Translations under genes and position numbers: made by a program
Shown: piece by piece, positions 55,307-63,405 of the stretch
How the letters are laid out: each line of letters opens with the position of its first letter
Numbering within the stretch: the first letter of the stretch is position 1
Notes under the pieces: model-generated
The model's input: only the letters and a program-made list of their open reading frames with translations
Databases searched by the model: none
What the model was told of the DNA's origin: nothing
DNA from: Spirochaetota bacterium
Lineage (GTDB): Bacteria; Spirochaetota; UBA4802; UBA5368
Direction of reading: 5' to 3'
Assembly: GCA_004297825.1 (NCBI GenBank)
Contig: SCSX01000069.1
Coordinates: forward strand, 1-64,000
Length of the DNA stretch: 64,000 bases

Positions 55307-55316
55307 GTGTTAGGAC

Positions 55317-55349
55317 TCCCTCCCGGCGTCTCCCTTGAAAGAAGGGAGA
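55317..55349. repeat. dispersed hairpin repeat, copy B
   Basis: CTCCCTCCCGGCG followed by TCTCCCTT, GAAAG, AAGGGAGA: same design as 51490-51524. Confidence 0.55.
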
Positions 55350-55360
55350 GGGGGAGTGAA

Positions 55361-55900
55361 CCAGCCACCGCCTAAAGGCGGTGGCTTCGTGTTCGGCTAA
55401 AGCCGACTAAAGATCCTCATCAGTTTTAAAGTCGGTATCTGTGGGCTCCTTGCCTTGATCCTCAATATATTTCATGATCATCTCATCCGTAATGTGTCCA
55501 GAGCTTGCCACAAAATATCCGCGAGCCCACATATGACGCCCCCAGAATTCCCGATTTAATCCCTTAATACTCTGCTAAAAGCTTATATACGCTCTTGCCC
55601 TTTATCAATTGTACGAGTTTACTCACCGATATGTCGGGTGGCGCTGACACAAATATATGCACATGCTCTTTCGACACATGCCCCTTGATGATTTCGACAT
55701 CATTGGCCCGACATATCTCGCGTATCAATTCCCTGACGCGATCCGCGATTGGTCCCCTCAAGACCGGCTTGCGGTATTTCGTTATCCACACAATATGATA
55801 CTTGATATCGTATACCGCATGACTCGACTTACGATAGTTTTCCATCCCGCAACCATACTAAAGTCTTCGACTGAAGTCGAGGGTTTTACTCCCCGTATGG
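55361..55900 (-). mobile_element. IS200/IS605-family element, degenerate, about 540 bp
   Basis: A short element with one frameshifted tnpA and subterminal hairpins at both ends, as the Y1-transposase family requires: a 10-bp perfect stem at 55363-55386 (AGCCACCGCC, loop TAAA) and a short hairpin at 55392-55405 on one side, and TCGACT/AGTCGA (55867-55880) on the other. The exact cleavage sites and outer limits are not certain. It has no tnpB and no direct target duplication, as expected of this family. Confidence 0.65.
55407..55845 (-). pseudogene. IS200-type transposase TnpA, frameshifted
   Basis: The first 93 codons encode a typical Y1 transposase: YHIVWITKYRKPVL, the HUH motif in SKEHVHIFVSAPP, and KLVQLIKGKSVYKLLAEY. 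One extra T after AEY makes a TAA. Removing it continues as GLNREFWGRHMWARGYF and EMIMKYIEDQ, where the catalytic Tyr lies, to a natural stop at 55407. The span is 439 nt, 146 codons plus one. The element can no longer make a full transposase, unless the shift is a sequencing error or programmed. Confidence 0.85.
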
Positions 55901-56261
55901 GACAATAAAGCAAAGCCTTTGATTCAACAAGTACTCGTGATTATGGTAAAAGCGGTGAAGGCAGTACTCGGGACATCCGGAACCGCCGATAAGACCTAGA
56001 TCGCCGCGTCAGCGGCAAACCACTTCAGCCCGATTGTGACGGACAGGATGTCCTAATGGCCCGCATGAATAAGCCGTCCTGGCTTATGCGGGCAGGCGGC
56101 GGTCCATGGCCGCACCCGGGCGCGCGACAGGAGGTCGCGTCTGCGCCCGGCGCTGAGCCGAGTCCGGCATAGCCGGCGAGGCGAGACGGGGCGTCAGTCC
56201 CTCGCGACGCCTGAGCGAGCGGGGTGAGGTCCGGCCGGCGAGGGAGAAGCGGAACTGGCCT
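55901..56261. other. non-coding region before the two-component pair, with repeat
   Basis: About 360 nt with no gene. It holds the repeat at 56068-56102, which forms a hairpin (ATAAGCC, loop GTCCT, GGCTTAT), and GC-rich low-complexity DNA to 56240. Open frames here are Arg/Pro-rich and spurious. Confidence 0.5.
56068..56102. repeat. dispersed direct repeat, copy 2 (hairpin-forming)
   Basis: AATAAGCCGTCCTGGCTT followed by ATGCGGGCAGGCGGCGG. The first 18 bases recur at 57737-57754 and the last 22 at 55285-55306. It lies downstream of the response regulator gene, on one side of the two-component pair. Confidence 0.7.
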
Positions 56262-56663
56262 TTATTGCACAAAGCTCCCGTGGGCATTCACCTCTTTGGT
56301 AAAATATGCATCGATGCTTTTTCTTAATTCAATTATTTCGACCGGCTTGATAAAAATACCCCAGGGCTTGATCGCCACGGCTCTCTCCCTCATTTCCCGA
56401 TCTTCATAGCCGGTAATAAATATTACAGGTATATCGGATTCGGCTTTAATCCTGATAGCGGCGTCTATCCCGTCGATTTTGCCGGCCAACCGTATGTCCA
56501 TTAATATAATATCCGGCTTAAACTCTCGTGCAGTTACTATGGCTTTTTCTCCGGTCGGCACGCGAGAGGCGACCTCATATCCGCATTCCGATAATTCCTT
56601 CGCAAGAAGAAACGCGGTGATCGCTTCATCTTCGACTTCGAGAATTTTTATTTTTTTTCGCAT
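56262..56663 (-). CDS. single-domain response regulator
   Basis: A 133-residue receiver with no output domain: acidic pair VEDEA, phospho-acceptor Asp in ILMDIRLAGKIDG, Thr-like switch in FITGYED, and KPVEI. The LMDIRLxGxxDG motif is the type paired with HisKA_2/HWE kinases. Its start is 1 nt behind the kinase stop, so the two are one operon. With no output domain it acts by protein contact or phosphotransfer. Confidence 0.9.
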   Translation of the reverse strand: MRKKIKILEVEDEAITAFLLAKELSECGYEVASRVPTGEKAIVTAREFKPDIILMDIRLAGKIDGIDAAIRIKAESDIPVIFITGYEDREMRERAVAIKPWGIFIKPVEIIELRKSIDAYFTKEVNAHGSFVQ

Positions 56664-56664
56664 A

Positions 56665-57609
56665 TTACACCCTTACCCCGTACAGATCGTTGTCAAATTC
56701 GATAACGCAGGTAACCCCGTCCGCATTCTTCATTTCGACTTTCCCCTGTAACTGGGTTGTGGCGATTTCATGAATCAGAATCAAGCCCAATGTTTTCTTA
56801 TGGTTAGTAAAATCAAAATCATCGGGGACGCCGATTCCATTATCGGAATATTTCAATATGCATTTACTCGACGCAAGGCTGGTGAACGTTATCCGGATCT
56901 CGCCTTCCCTGTTGCCCGGAAACGCGAATTTTAATGAATTGGTGATCAGCTCATTCAATATCAGACCGATTGGAATTGCAATATCCAGCAGGAAACATTG
57001 ATTATCGATCCGGGTGCTTAATGTGGTTTTACCGCATGAATGCGGAAATTTTTGCATGATCAGGCTGGAAAGCTCTTCGATATATTCTTTTATCGATACG
57101 TGGGATAAATCGAGACTATTGTATAATTTATGATGCACGAGCGATATCGCTTCAATCCTGCTGTTGGTTGCCTCGACGAGCCTTTGAATCTCCTCATTTG
57201 AAGAATATTCCGCGGCCTGGAGTATTATTAAACCGCGAATTACCTGCATAATGTTTCTCGTTCGATGATACAGCTCACGGATGAGAGTTTCCTTTTCGAT
57301 TAGAAGAGCCCTGTTTTTTTGCTCGGCAATTTTTCTCTCGACAAATATCGGTCCGATGCCACGGACTCCGATCAGCATGAATATCGACAACACCAGTCCG
57401 ATTATTTCATTGGGGATATCGGCATTAAAATTCGCATCGGCAAGAGCGTGGTGAAGCGGGATCACCCTTCGCGCTCCCATAAAAAACAAGGCCAGCGAAA
57501 TGAAAAACCACGAGTATTTCCTCCCCGTAATTTTGACGAGGCTCAACGCATAAATTGCCGCAGTAAACTGGATCACGATTGAACTTATCAGAATTGGTGT
57601 TATGTTCAT
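56665..57609 (-). CDS. membrane histidine kinase, HisKA_2 type
   Basis: A 314-residue kinase with three membrane segments in the first 90 residues (IVIQFTAAIYALSLV, YSWFFISLALFFMGA, GLVLSIFMLIGVRG), a short coiled coil, then a HisKA_2 domain with H115 in LIRELYHRTRNIMQVI and a complete ATPase domain (LILNELITNSLKFAF, DNGIGVP, TLGLILI). No extracytoplasmic sensor is visible, so the membrane helices may sense. It is AT-rich relative to its surroundings and lies between two repeat copies, suggesting acquisition as a unit. Confidence 0.87.
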   Translation of the reverse strand: MNITPILISSIVIQFTAAIYALSLVKITGRKYSWFFISLALFFMGARRVIPLHHALADANFNADIPNEIIGLVLSIFMLIGVRGIGPIFVERKIAEQKNRALLIEKETLIRELYHRTRNIMQVIRGLIILQAAEYSSNEEIQRLVEATNSRIEAISLVHHKLYNSLDLSHVSIKEYIEELSSLIMQKFPHSCGKTTLSTRIDNQCFLLDIAIPIGLILNELITNSLKFAFPGNREGEIRITFTSLASSKCILKYSDNGIGVPDDFDFTNHKKTLGLILIHEIATTQLQGKVEMKNADGVTCVIEFDNDLYGVRV

Positions 57610-57736
57610 TATAATTATATATATATTATTATAACTTTATTCACCATAAATGATGCCTATTGATTATTAGACAATTGAGATTGATTCTATGCCCTAATCC
57701 CAGTATAGTGAAGTTTAGCGGATAAGGCAATATAAA

Positions 57737-57754
57737 ATAAGCCGTCCTGGCTTG
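57737..57754. repeat. dispersed direct repeat, copy 3 (partial)
   Basis: AATAAGCCGTCCTGGCTT, identical to 56068-56085, then diverging (GCGCGTGCAGGCACGCG). With copy 2 it brackets the kinase/regulator pair (56262-57609). Both copies are in the same orientation. Confidence 0.65.
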
Positions 57755-57841
57755 CGCGTGCAGGCACGCGTCCTGCGCGCACCCGGCGTTGCGACACGAT
57801 GTCGCGCCTTTAGCCGGCTCGGAGGCAGAGAGGATTTGCCT

Positions 57842-58366
57842 TTAAGCAAAGGGTGAATCCGCGCAAAACTCCTTCCTCCTGCACTCCGCGCAGCGCGCCC
57901 CCATCCAGATCGCGTCGAACTGGCCCGCGATCTGACCGATCAGTTTCCTGTCGTCGGTGACGATCCCGTTCTCGAAGTTTCGCCGGGTCACGGCCTTCGC
58001 CCCCATCCCGGCGCCGGTGACGTTGGCGCTGCCCGTGTAGGCGAATCGGCCGTCGATAATCACGGCCTTGAAATGCGCGCGCGGGCACAGCACCCGCTCC
58101 AGCCCGCCGCCGCTGATAAGATTGGGATACCGGTCGAAGTCCCGCCGGAAGTTCGCCCCCGGCTCCTTCGCGTGGATGAGCCGGACCGATATATTTCGCG
58201 CAATGAGGTCGGACAGTATCTCAAGAAAGGGGATGGCCTTCCTCCCCTTCTCCACGTACATGTCTTTAAGATCGGACGTCGCGATCCAGACGTACTTCCG
58301 CGCACGCGGAATCTCCTGGAGAATTACCTTCGTGTAGATTTCCCTGTCGGTGACGAATTCGATCAT
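57842..58366 (-). CDS. single-HKD phospholipase D-like nuclease family protein
   Basis: A 174-residue PLD-fold protein with one full HKD motif (HFKAVIIDGRFAYTGSANVTGAG) and an upstream partial site (RLIHAKEPG). Short one-motif members such as Nuc form a dimeric active site and cut DNA or RNA. The C-terminus carries CAECRRKEFC, a possible zinc site not seen in classical Nuc. No signal peptide. The ribosome site is weak. The role is unknown; the mosaic region would allow a mobile or defence origin. Confidence 0.8.
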   Translation of the reverse strand: MIEFVTDREIYTKVILQEIPRARKYVWIATSDLKDMYVEKGRKAIPFLEILSDLIARNISVRLIHAKEPGANFRRDFDRYPNLISGGGLERVLCPRAHFKAVIIDGRFAYTGSANVTGAGMGAKAVTRRNFENGIVTDDRKLIGQIAGQFDAIWMGARCAECRRKEFCADSPFA

Positions 58367-58401
58367 GATTGCCTGATTTTCCCACCGGCATCCCCGTAGG
58401 G

Positions 58402-58423
58402 CTCCCCTTTACTTAAAGGGGAG
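58402..58423. repeat. hairpin repeat, copy C
   Basis: CTCCCCTTTA pairs perfectly with TAAAGGGGAG across a 2-nt loop, 22 nt behind the lipoprotein stop. It is the same type as the hairpins at 51490 and 55317. No T-run. Confidence 0.55.
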
Positions 58424-58444
58424 TTGGCGAAGCCTTAGGGGACT

Positions 58445-59071
58445 TTACAGCTTCGACGCCGCGACCTTTCCCGCGAAGGTCTTGAAATCCATGCCGTCGG
58501 TGTCGATGCAAAAGCTCCGGGTGGCGGCGATCAGGTTTGCGTCAAGGTCGATCTTGTCGGTCCCGAACTGGAACGTCAGGCTCGTCATCGTTTTCATCGC
58601 GGCGATCACGTCCCGTGAAAGCACGTAGGTCATGACGCTAAACGCGGAAGCGGTTCCTCCGCCGACCCTGGACACCGTCTTGGAAGACCCGCTGTAATAG
58701 GCGAGCGTAAAGGGCCTGCCGTCTACGAAGAGGACGACGGCGGGGGCGACATCATAGATCTTATTATGGTAGAACGAGAGCATCTCCTGCGAAAGGACCT
58801 TCGTACCCTTTGCGTCGACTATGGCCTCCCGGTCGTAAAGGTTCTTCCTGATGGTAAACGTCTTGTAGCTCGCGAAGAAGAGGTCGGAGGCCATCTCGAA
58901 GTTGACCTGGTAGCATTCCCAATAGCCGGAGGCGATGATATGTTTATAGCTTACATCGTAGGTGCCGGTCCCGTTTTTAAGGGGCATTTTCATGACGGGA
59001 TCGTTAAAGGATGCGCACCCCGCGTACGACAGGATGAAAAGCGGAAGCAGAAAACGGATGACGACGTTCAT
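58445..59071 (-). CDS. predicted lipoprotein, unknown function
   Basis: A 208-residue protein with a lipoprotein signal (MNVVIRFLLPLFILSYAGC, Cys19 after the SYAG box), so it is anchored in the inner or outer membrane after processing. The mature part has an opening YDVSYKHIIASGYWECYQV and a Thr/Ser-rich beta-type pattern with no recognised family. GGGAGGGTCGCA precedes ATG 59071. It runs alone beside the PLD-like gene. Confidence 0.78.
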   Translation of the reverse strand: MNVVIRFLLPLFILSYAGCASFNDPVMKMPLKNGTGTYDVSYKHIIASGYWECYQVNFEMASDLFFASYKTFTIRKNLYDREAIVDAKGTKVLSQEMLSFYHNKIYDVAPAVVLFVDGRPFTLAYYSGSSKTVSRVGGGTASAFSVMTYVLSRDVIAAMKTMTSLTFQFGTDKIDLDANLIAATRSFCIDTDGMDFKTFAGKVAASKL

Positions 59072-59305
59072 TGCGACCCTCCCGTGTGGTATTCAGGCGC
59101 GACGCGTTCCTTAGAGGCGAAAATTGCCCTCGCGCCCCTGCCGGCAAAGCTACTCCCGGCGATTGCGCACATCGTACAGGGAGTTTACCAAAAGTCAATA
59201 AAGTTCGCCTCTCCCGGCCTTCCCTTCTCAAACTCTGTTCGATCTGTTATTGATTGGACATAATTGTTTGCCGGTGATGAGATGCCTTCATCAGAGGAGG
59301 CTCAC

Positions 59306-60256
59306 ATGATCCAAGGAACCGACTGCGTATGCGTAGGCCTCACGATCCTGGACATTCTCGGCCGCCACATCGATTCCATTCCCCAGGGCAATAAGACATC
59401 CATTATCGAGCAGATACGGACGACGCCGGCCGGCACCGCGGCAGGTCCCGCGGTGATCGCGGCGAAGCTCGGCCTCAAGACGACGCTCGTGGGGGCGATC
59501 GGTACCGATGACATGGGCGACTACCTCCTGGGCATGCTGAAGAAGCAGGGGGTCGATACCGCGTACATGCAGCGCCGCGCCGAGCTCCCGACGGCCGCGA
59601 CCATGCTCGCGGTAAACAGCAAAGGCGACCGCCCCAACTTCCACGCTATCGGTGCGACCATCCTTCTCGAAATCGACGACAAAACCCGGGAGCACATCGT
59701 GCACAGCCGCTTCGTTCACTGGGGCGGCGTGGGAACCATGCTGAACCTGGACGGCGGCGCGGGCGCTGATATACTCAAGCAGGCCAATTCAAACGGTGCG
59801 GTCGTCACATGCGACTTCATAGCCCCCGGGCCCCAGACGCTGGACGCCCTGAAGCTCGTCCTTCCCCACGTGAAGTACTTCATGCCGAGCATGGACGAGG
59901 CCGCGGAAATCGCGGGGACCGTGACGCCCGAAGACACGGCGAAGTTTTACCTGGACCTGGGCCCGGAGGCGTGCATATTCAAGTGGGGCGCGAAAGGCTC
60001 GCTCCTCGCGACCCGGTCGGGCCTCACCAGGATTCCGGCATTCTCGGTCGCCGTGGTGGACACCACCGGCTGCGGGGATTCCTACTGCGCGGGCTTCATC
60101 GCGGGACTGGCCCGGGGCTTCGACCTGGAAAAGGCGTGCCGGTTCGGTACGGCCGTATCGGCCCTCGTGGCCACGGGCCTGGGAAGCGACGCAGGGGTGC
60201 AGGGCTTCGACGAGACGGTGAAGGCCATGGAGACCCTCCCCGTGCTCGATGCATGA
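59306..60256 (+). CDS. PfkB-family carbohydrate kinase
   Basis: A 316-residue ribokinase-type kinase. Gly-rich motif ATTPAGTAAGPAVI near the N-terminus fits the substrate region, TMLAVNSKGDRPNF the lid, and DTTGCGDSYCAGFIAG carries the catalytic Asp and anion hole. It phosphorylates a sugar or nucleoside, not predictable. ATG 59306 has GAGGAGGCTCAC; upstream ATGs lack a site. It is followed after about 54 nt by an SDR and then the amidohydrolase. Confidence 0.9.
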   Translation: MIQGTDCVCVGLTILDILGRHIDSIPQGNKTSIIEQIRTTPAGTAAGPAVIAAKLGLKTTLVGAIGTDDMGDYLLGMLKKQGVDTAYMQRRAELPTAATMLAVNSKGDRPNFHAIGATILLEIDDKTREHIVHSRFVHWGGVGTMLNLDGGAGADILKQANSNGAVVTCDFIAPGPQTLDALKLVLPHVKYFMPSMDEAAEIAGTVTPEDTAKFYLDLGPEACIFKWGAKGSLLATRSGLTRIPAFSVAVVDTTGCGDSYCAGFIAGLARGFDLEKACRFGTAVSALVATGLGSDAGVQGFDETVKAMETLPVLDA

Positions 60257-60310
60257 CACGATTCCGCGGAACGGCATTGAAAAAATGTTAACCTGGGGGG
60301 ATTGCCAATC

Positions 60311-61294
60311 ATGAAAAAGCTGGTAACCGGTTCCACGGGATTCATGGGCTCGTCGATCGTGAGGGAGCTTTTAAAGGACGGGCAGGAAGTCAAGGTCTTC
60401 ATCCGAAAGACCAGCGATACGCGCAACATCGACGGTCTCGACGTGGAGAAGGCCTATGGGGACATACGCGACGGGGACTCCATGAGGGCCGCCCTCAAGG
60501 GCTGCGATACGCTGTATTATACCGCCGCGCATTTTTCCCACTGGACGCCCGACAGGAAACTGCCCTACGAGGTGAACGTGGAAGGCACCAAAACCTCCAT
60601 GAAGGCGGCGCTGGACGCCGGTGTCGGGAAGGTCGTCTACACCAGCACCAACAACACGCTGGGCGCCCACGGCCTCATACCGGTCGACGAGACCGCGCAG
60701 TTCAATCACTGGAAGACCGGCGACCACTATTCCATGTCCAAGTATCTCGCCGAGGTCGAGGCGAGAAAATTCATCCCCCAGGGGCTTCCCATCGTCATCG
60801 TCCACCCCACCCTGGTGATCGGCGTGCGCGACATCAAGCCGACGCCGTCGGGACGGATGATCATCGACGTGGCCACCGGGAACATGCCCGGATACATCGA
60901 AGGGGGAACGAATATCATCGACGTCGAGGACGTCGCGCGGGGCCATGTGCTCGCCGCGAAGAAGGGCCGGGTCGGCGAAAGCTACCTGTTAGGTAACGAG
61001 AACCTGACCGTTTCGGGCTATTTCAGGCTGATCGCGGAGATCGCGGGCGTAAAACCGCCGCGCATAAAGATACCCTATCACGCGGCCGTCGCGCTCGGAT
61101 ACGTATTTGAACTGGGCGCGTTCATCACCGGGAAACCGCCCGTCGTCACCGCCTCCGAGGTGAAAATCGGCAAGCTGCAGGAATGGTATGACAGCTCCAA
61201 GGCGGTGAAGGAGCTGGGCCTGCCCCAGACGCCGGCCAGGGTAGCCATAGGGAAGGCGTTGAACTGGTTCAGGGAGAACGGGTATATCCGGTGA
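60311..61294 (+). CDS. NAD(P)-dependent extended SDR (epimerase/reductase)
   Basis: A 327-residue extended SDR similar to dihydroflavonol-4-reductase and sterol-dehydrogenase-like proteins. The NAD(P) loop is VTGSTGFMGSSIV, the catalytic Tyr-x3-Lys is YSMSKYLAEVEA, and TSTNNTLGAHG gives the Ser/Thr. ATG 60311 follows a G-rich run at about 10-13 nt; TTG 60302 would add three residues. The preceding kinase and following amidohydrolase run the same way, but the 61.3 kb gap and promoter separate the last. Confidence 0.85.
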   Translation: MKKLVTGSTGFMGSSIVRELLKDGQEVKVFIRKTSDTRNIDGLDVEKAYGDIRDGDSMRAALKGCDTLYYTAAHFSHWTPDRKLPYEVNVEGTKTSMKAALDAGVGKVVYTSTNNTLGAHGLIPVDETAQFNHWKTGDHYSMSKYLAEVEARKFIPQGLPIVIVHPTLVIGVRDIKPTPSGRMIIDVATGNMPGYIEGGTNIIDVEDVARGHVLAAKKGRVGESYLLGNENLTVSGYFRLIAEIAGVKPPRIKIPYHAAVALGYVFELGAFITGKPPVVTASEVKIGKLQEWYDSSKAVKELGLPQTPARVAIGKALNWFRENGYIR

Positions 61295-61354
61295 CGATGC
61301 CTCGAGCATCATTAAATCCGGATGACTATTATCGATTCAATAAAGCGATTTCTA

Positions 61355-61382
61355 TTGATATGTTTCGGCGCCGGGGTAAACT
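61355..61382 (+). promoter_or_regulatory. candidate promoter of the amidohydrolase gene
   Basis: TTGATA (61355-61360) and TAAACT (61377-61382) with a 16-nt spacer, about 187 nt before the start codon. The long leader between holds no obvious fold. Confidence 0.4.
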
Positions 61383-61568
61383 GGAGAGTACTACCATATA
61401 AGCATGATTATCCCGAAAATCGCGTCCATGTCACGACGCAAACTCGTTGACATGACGCGGCTTCAGGGAAAGGAATAGGACCGCTTCACACCGGCAACAG
61501 GCCCCCGCGAGGGACCTGTAAATTGACCGGCACCGACACCATGCATGTTGTTCCGAATGGAGGATGTT

Positions 61569-63404
61569 ATGAAGAATGTATTCGACGAGCAGACCACGGG
61601 CGTCACCCGGCGCGGGGTCCTGGGATTGATGGGCAGGGGGCTCGCGGCGTTCGCGGCGATTCCGGTCGTAAGCGCGGTGATGCGGGCGATCGCGCCCGGC
61701 AGCGAAGCGGGGACCGGCGCGGCCCAGACGACGGTCAAGGCGGCGGCGCGGACCGATAGTACCGGCGGCGTATTATTGAAGAACGGCCTCATCGTGGACG
61801 GAACCGGCGGCAAGGGATTTCCCGGCAGCCTCCTTATAAAAGAAGGAAAGATCGCTAAAATATTCCGTGAGGGAGAAGAGGCGCGCTTCGAGGGAACCGC
61901 CGTCGATTGTTCGGGGAAGGTGATCTCCCCCGGTTTTATCGACGCCCATTCCCACATGGATATGTACCTGCCCTACGTGAACGGCGAAGGCCTGAAAAGC
62001 CGCTTCACGGCGCAGGGCATCACCACCTTCATCGGGGGGAATTGCGGATTCGGTCCCGGCGGCTACAAGAAGGGCAGCGCCCATATGGAGCGCATCGGCA
62101 CCAGGTCGAAGGAATATTACCCGATCACCTGGTCCACCATGGACGAGTATTTTACGGCGCTCAGGCGGACCGGCCTGTCGCATAACCTCGCGAGCTACGT
62201 GGGCCACGGCACGACGCGTACCACTATCCGCGGGTTCGACGCCTCGCCGCTCAAGCCCGAGGAGATGAAGGAGATGCTCGCGCTCCTCGAGGAGGGCATG
62301 GACCAGGGGGCGCTGGGCGTCTCGCTGGGGCTCCAGTACGAGCCCGGAATATTCGCCGATAAGGCCGAGCTCATCGAGATCGCGAAGCTCGTGAAGAAAA
62401 AGAACAAGGTGCTCGCCGTCCACATGCGGGCGTACTCGGCCCTCTCTCCCGGCTACCCCATGAGCGTCGCGAAGATCCTCATCGACAAGTTCACCCCGTT
62501 CCAGGGCTACACGCCGCACAATATCCTCGCGATCGACGAGATGCTGGACGTTGCGCGCGAGACGGGCGTGCGACTCCAGCTTTCGCACCTCATCTTTGTG
62601 GGGAAACAGAGCTTCAAGAACTATGGCGACGCGCTGGAGCACATCGACGAGGCGATAAAGCAGGGCGTGGACGTGAAGCTTGACACCTACCCGTACCACT
62701 GCGGCCAGTCGCACATCAACGTCGTCCTTCCCCCGTGGTTCCTCGCGAAGGTGCCGGGCGCGTACGCCGACAAGGAGATGCTCGGGAAGCTCAAGAGCGA
62801 GCTCGGTTCCATCCAGACATTCCTGGGGTTCGGCTACGACGACATCCAGATCACCTACGCCAACCACGAGGAGCTCAACAAATACAACGGCATGTTCCTG
62901 GGTGAGATCGCGAAGGCGCGGGGCATGGACTGGTTCGACAGCACCATGGACATCGCGCACAGGAGCGGAGGCCTCGCGGAGGTGCTCAACCACCGCTACA
63001 CGAACATGGAGATCGTCGAGGCGCTCATGCGGCACAAGGCGTCGCTCTTCATGACCGACGCGCTGCCCACCCTGAAGGGCGTGCAGAATCCCGCGAGCAC
63101 GGGCGCCTTCCCGCTCTTCCTCCAGTACGCGCGCGACAAAAAGCTCCTCACGCTCGAAGAGGCGATTTACAAGATGAGCGGCGCCTCGGTCGACCGGTTC
63201 GGCTTGAAAGATCGGGGCCTCCTTAAAGAAGGGTTGGCCGCCGATATTACCGTCTTCGACTGGAACGCGGTGAAAGACAACAACACCATCACCGAGACGA
63301 GCAAGGTCCCCTCGGGGATCGAGGCCGTGTACATCAACGGACGCCGCGTGATGGAGCGCGGCACGGTCGACGGATCGATACAGGCGGGCGTCATAAGCGC
63401 GTGA
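61569..63404 (+). CDS. Tat-exported N-acyl-D-amino-acid deacylase-like amidohydrolase
   Basis: A 611-residue Amidohydro_3 enzyme. The N-terminus is a twin-arginine signal (TRRGVLGLMGRGLAAFAAIP, Arg14-Arg15), so the folded enzyme is exported with metal in place. The core has SPGFIDAHSHMD (HxH metal ligands), GNCGFGPGG, HMRAYS, and a late ADITVFDW block, as in D-aminoacylases and N-acyl-D-glutamate deacylases. It would free D-amino acids from N-acyl forms, perhaps derived from cell walls. ATG 61569 has TGGAGGATGTT; the earlier ATG at 61545 is less likely. Confidence 0.87.
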   Translation: MKNVFDEQTTGVTRRGVLGLMGRGLAAFAAIPVVSAVMRAIAPGSEAGTGAAQTTVKAAARTDSTGGVLLKNGLIVDGTGGKGFPGSLLIKEGKIAKIFREGEEARFEGTAVDCSGKVISPGFIDAHSHMDMYLPYVNGEGLKSRFTAQGITTFIGGNCGFGPGGYKKGSAHMERIGTRSKEYYPITWSTMDEYFTALRRTGLSHNLASYVGHGTTRTTIRGFDASPLKPEEMKEMLALLEEGMDQGALGVSLGLQYEPGIFADKAELIEIAKLVKKKNKVLAVHMRAYSALSPGYPMSVAKILIDKFTPFQGYTPHNILAIDEMLDVARETGVRLQLSHLIFVGKQSFKNYGDALEHIDEAIKQGVDVKLDTYPYHCGQSHINVVLPPWFLAKVPGAYADKEMLGKLKSELGSIQTFLGFGYDDIQITYANHEELNKYNGMFLGEIAKARGMDWFDSTMDIAHRSGGLAEVLNHRYTNMEIVEALMRHKASLFMTDALPTLKGVQNPASTGAFPLFLQYARDKKLLTLEEAIYKMSGASVDRFGLKDRGLLKEGLAADITVFDWNAVKDNNTITETSKVPSGIEAVYINGRRVMERGTVDGSIQAGVISA

Positions 63405-63405
63405 T

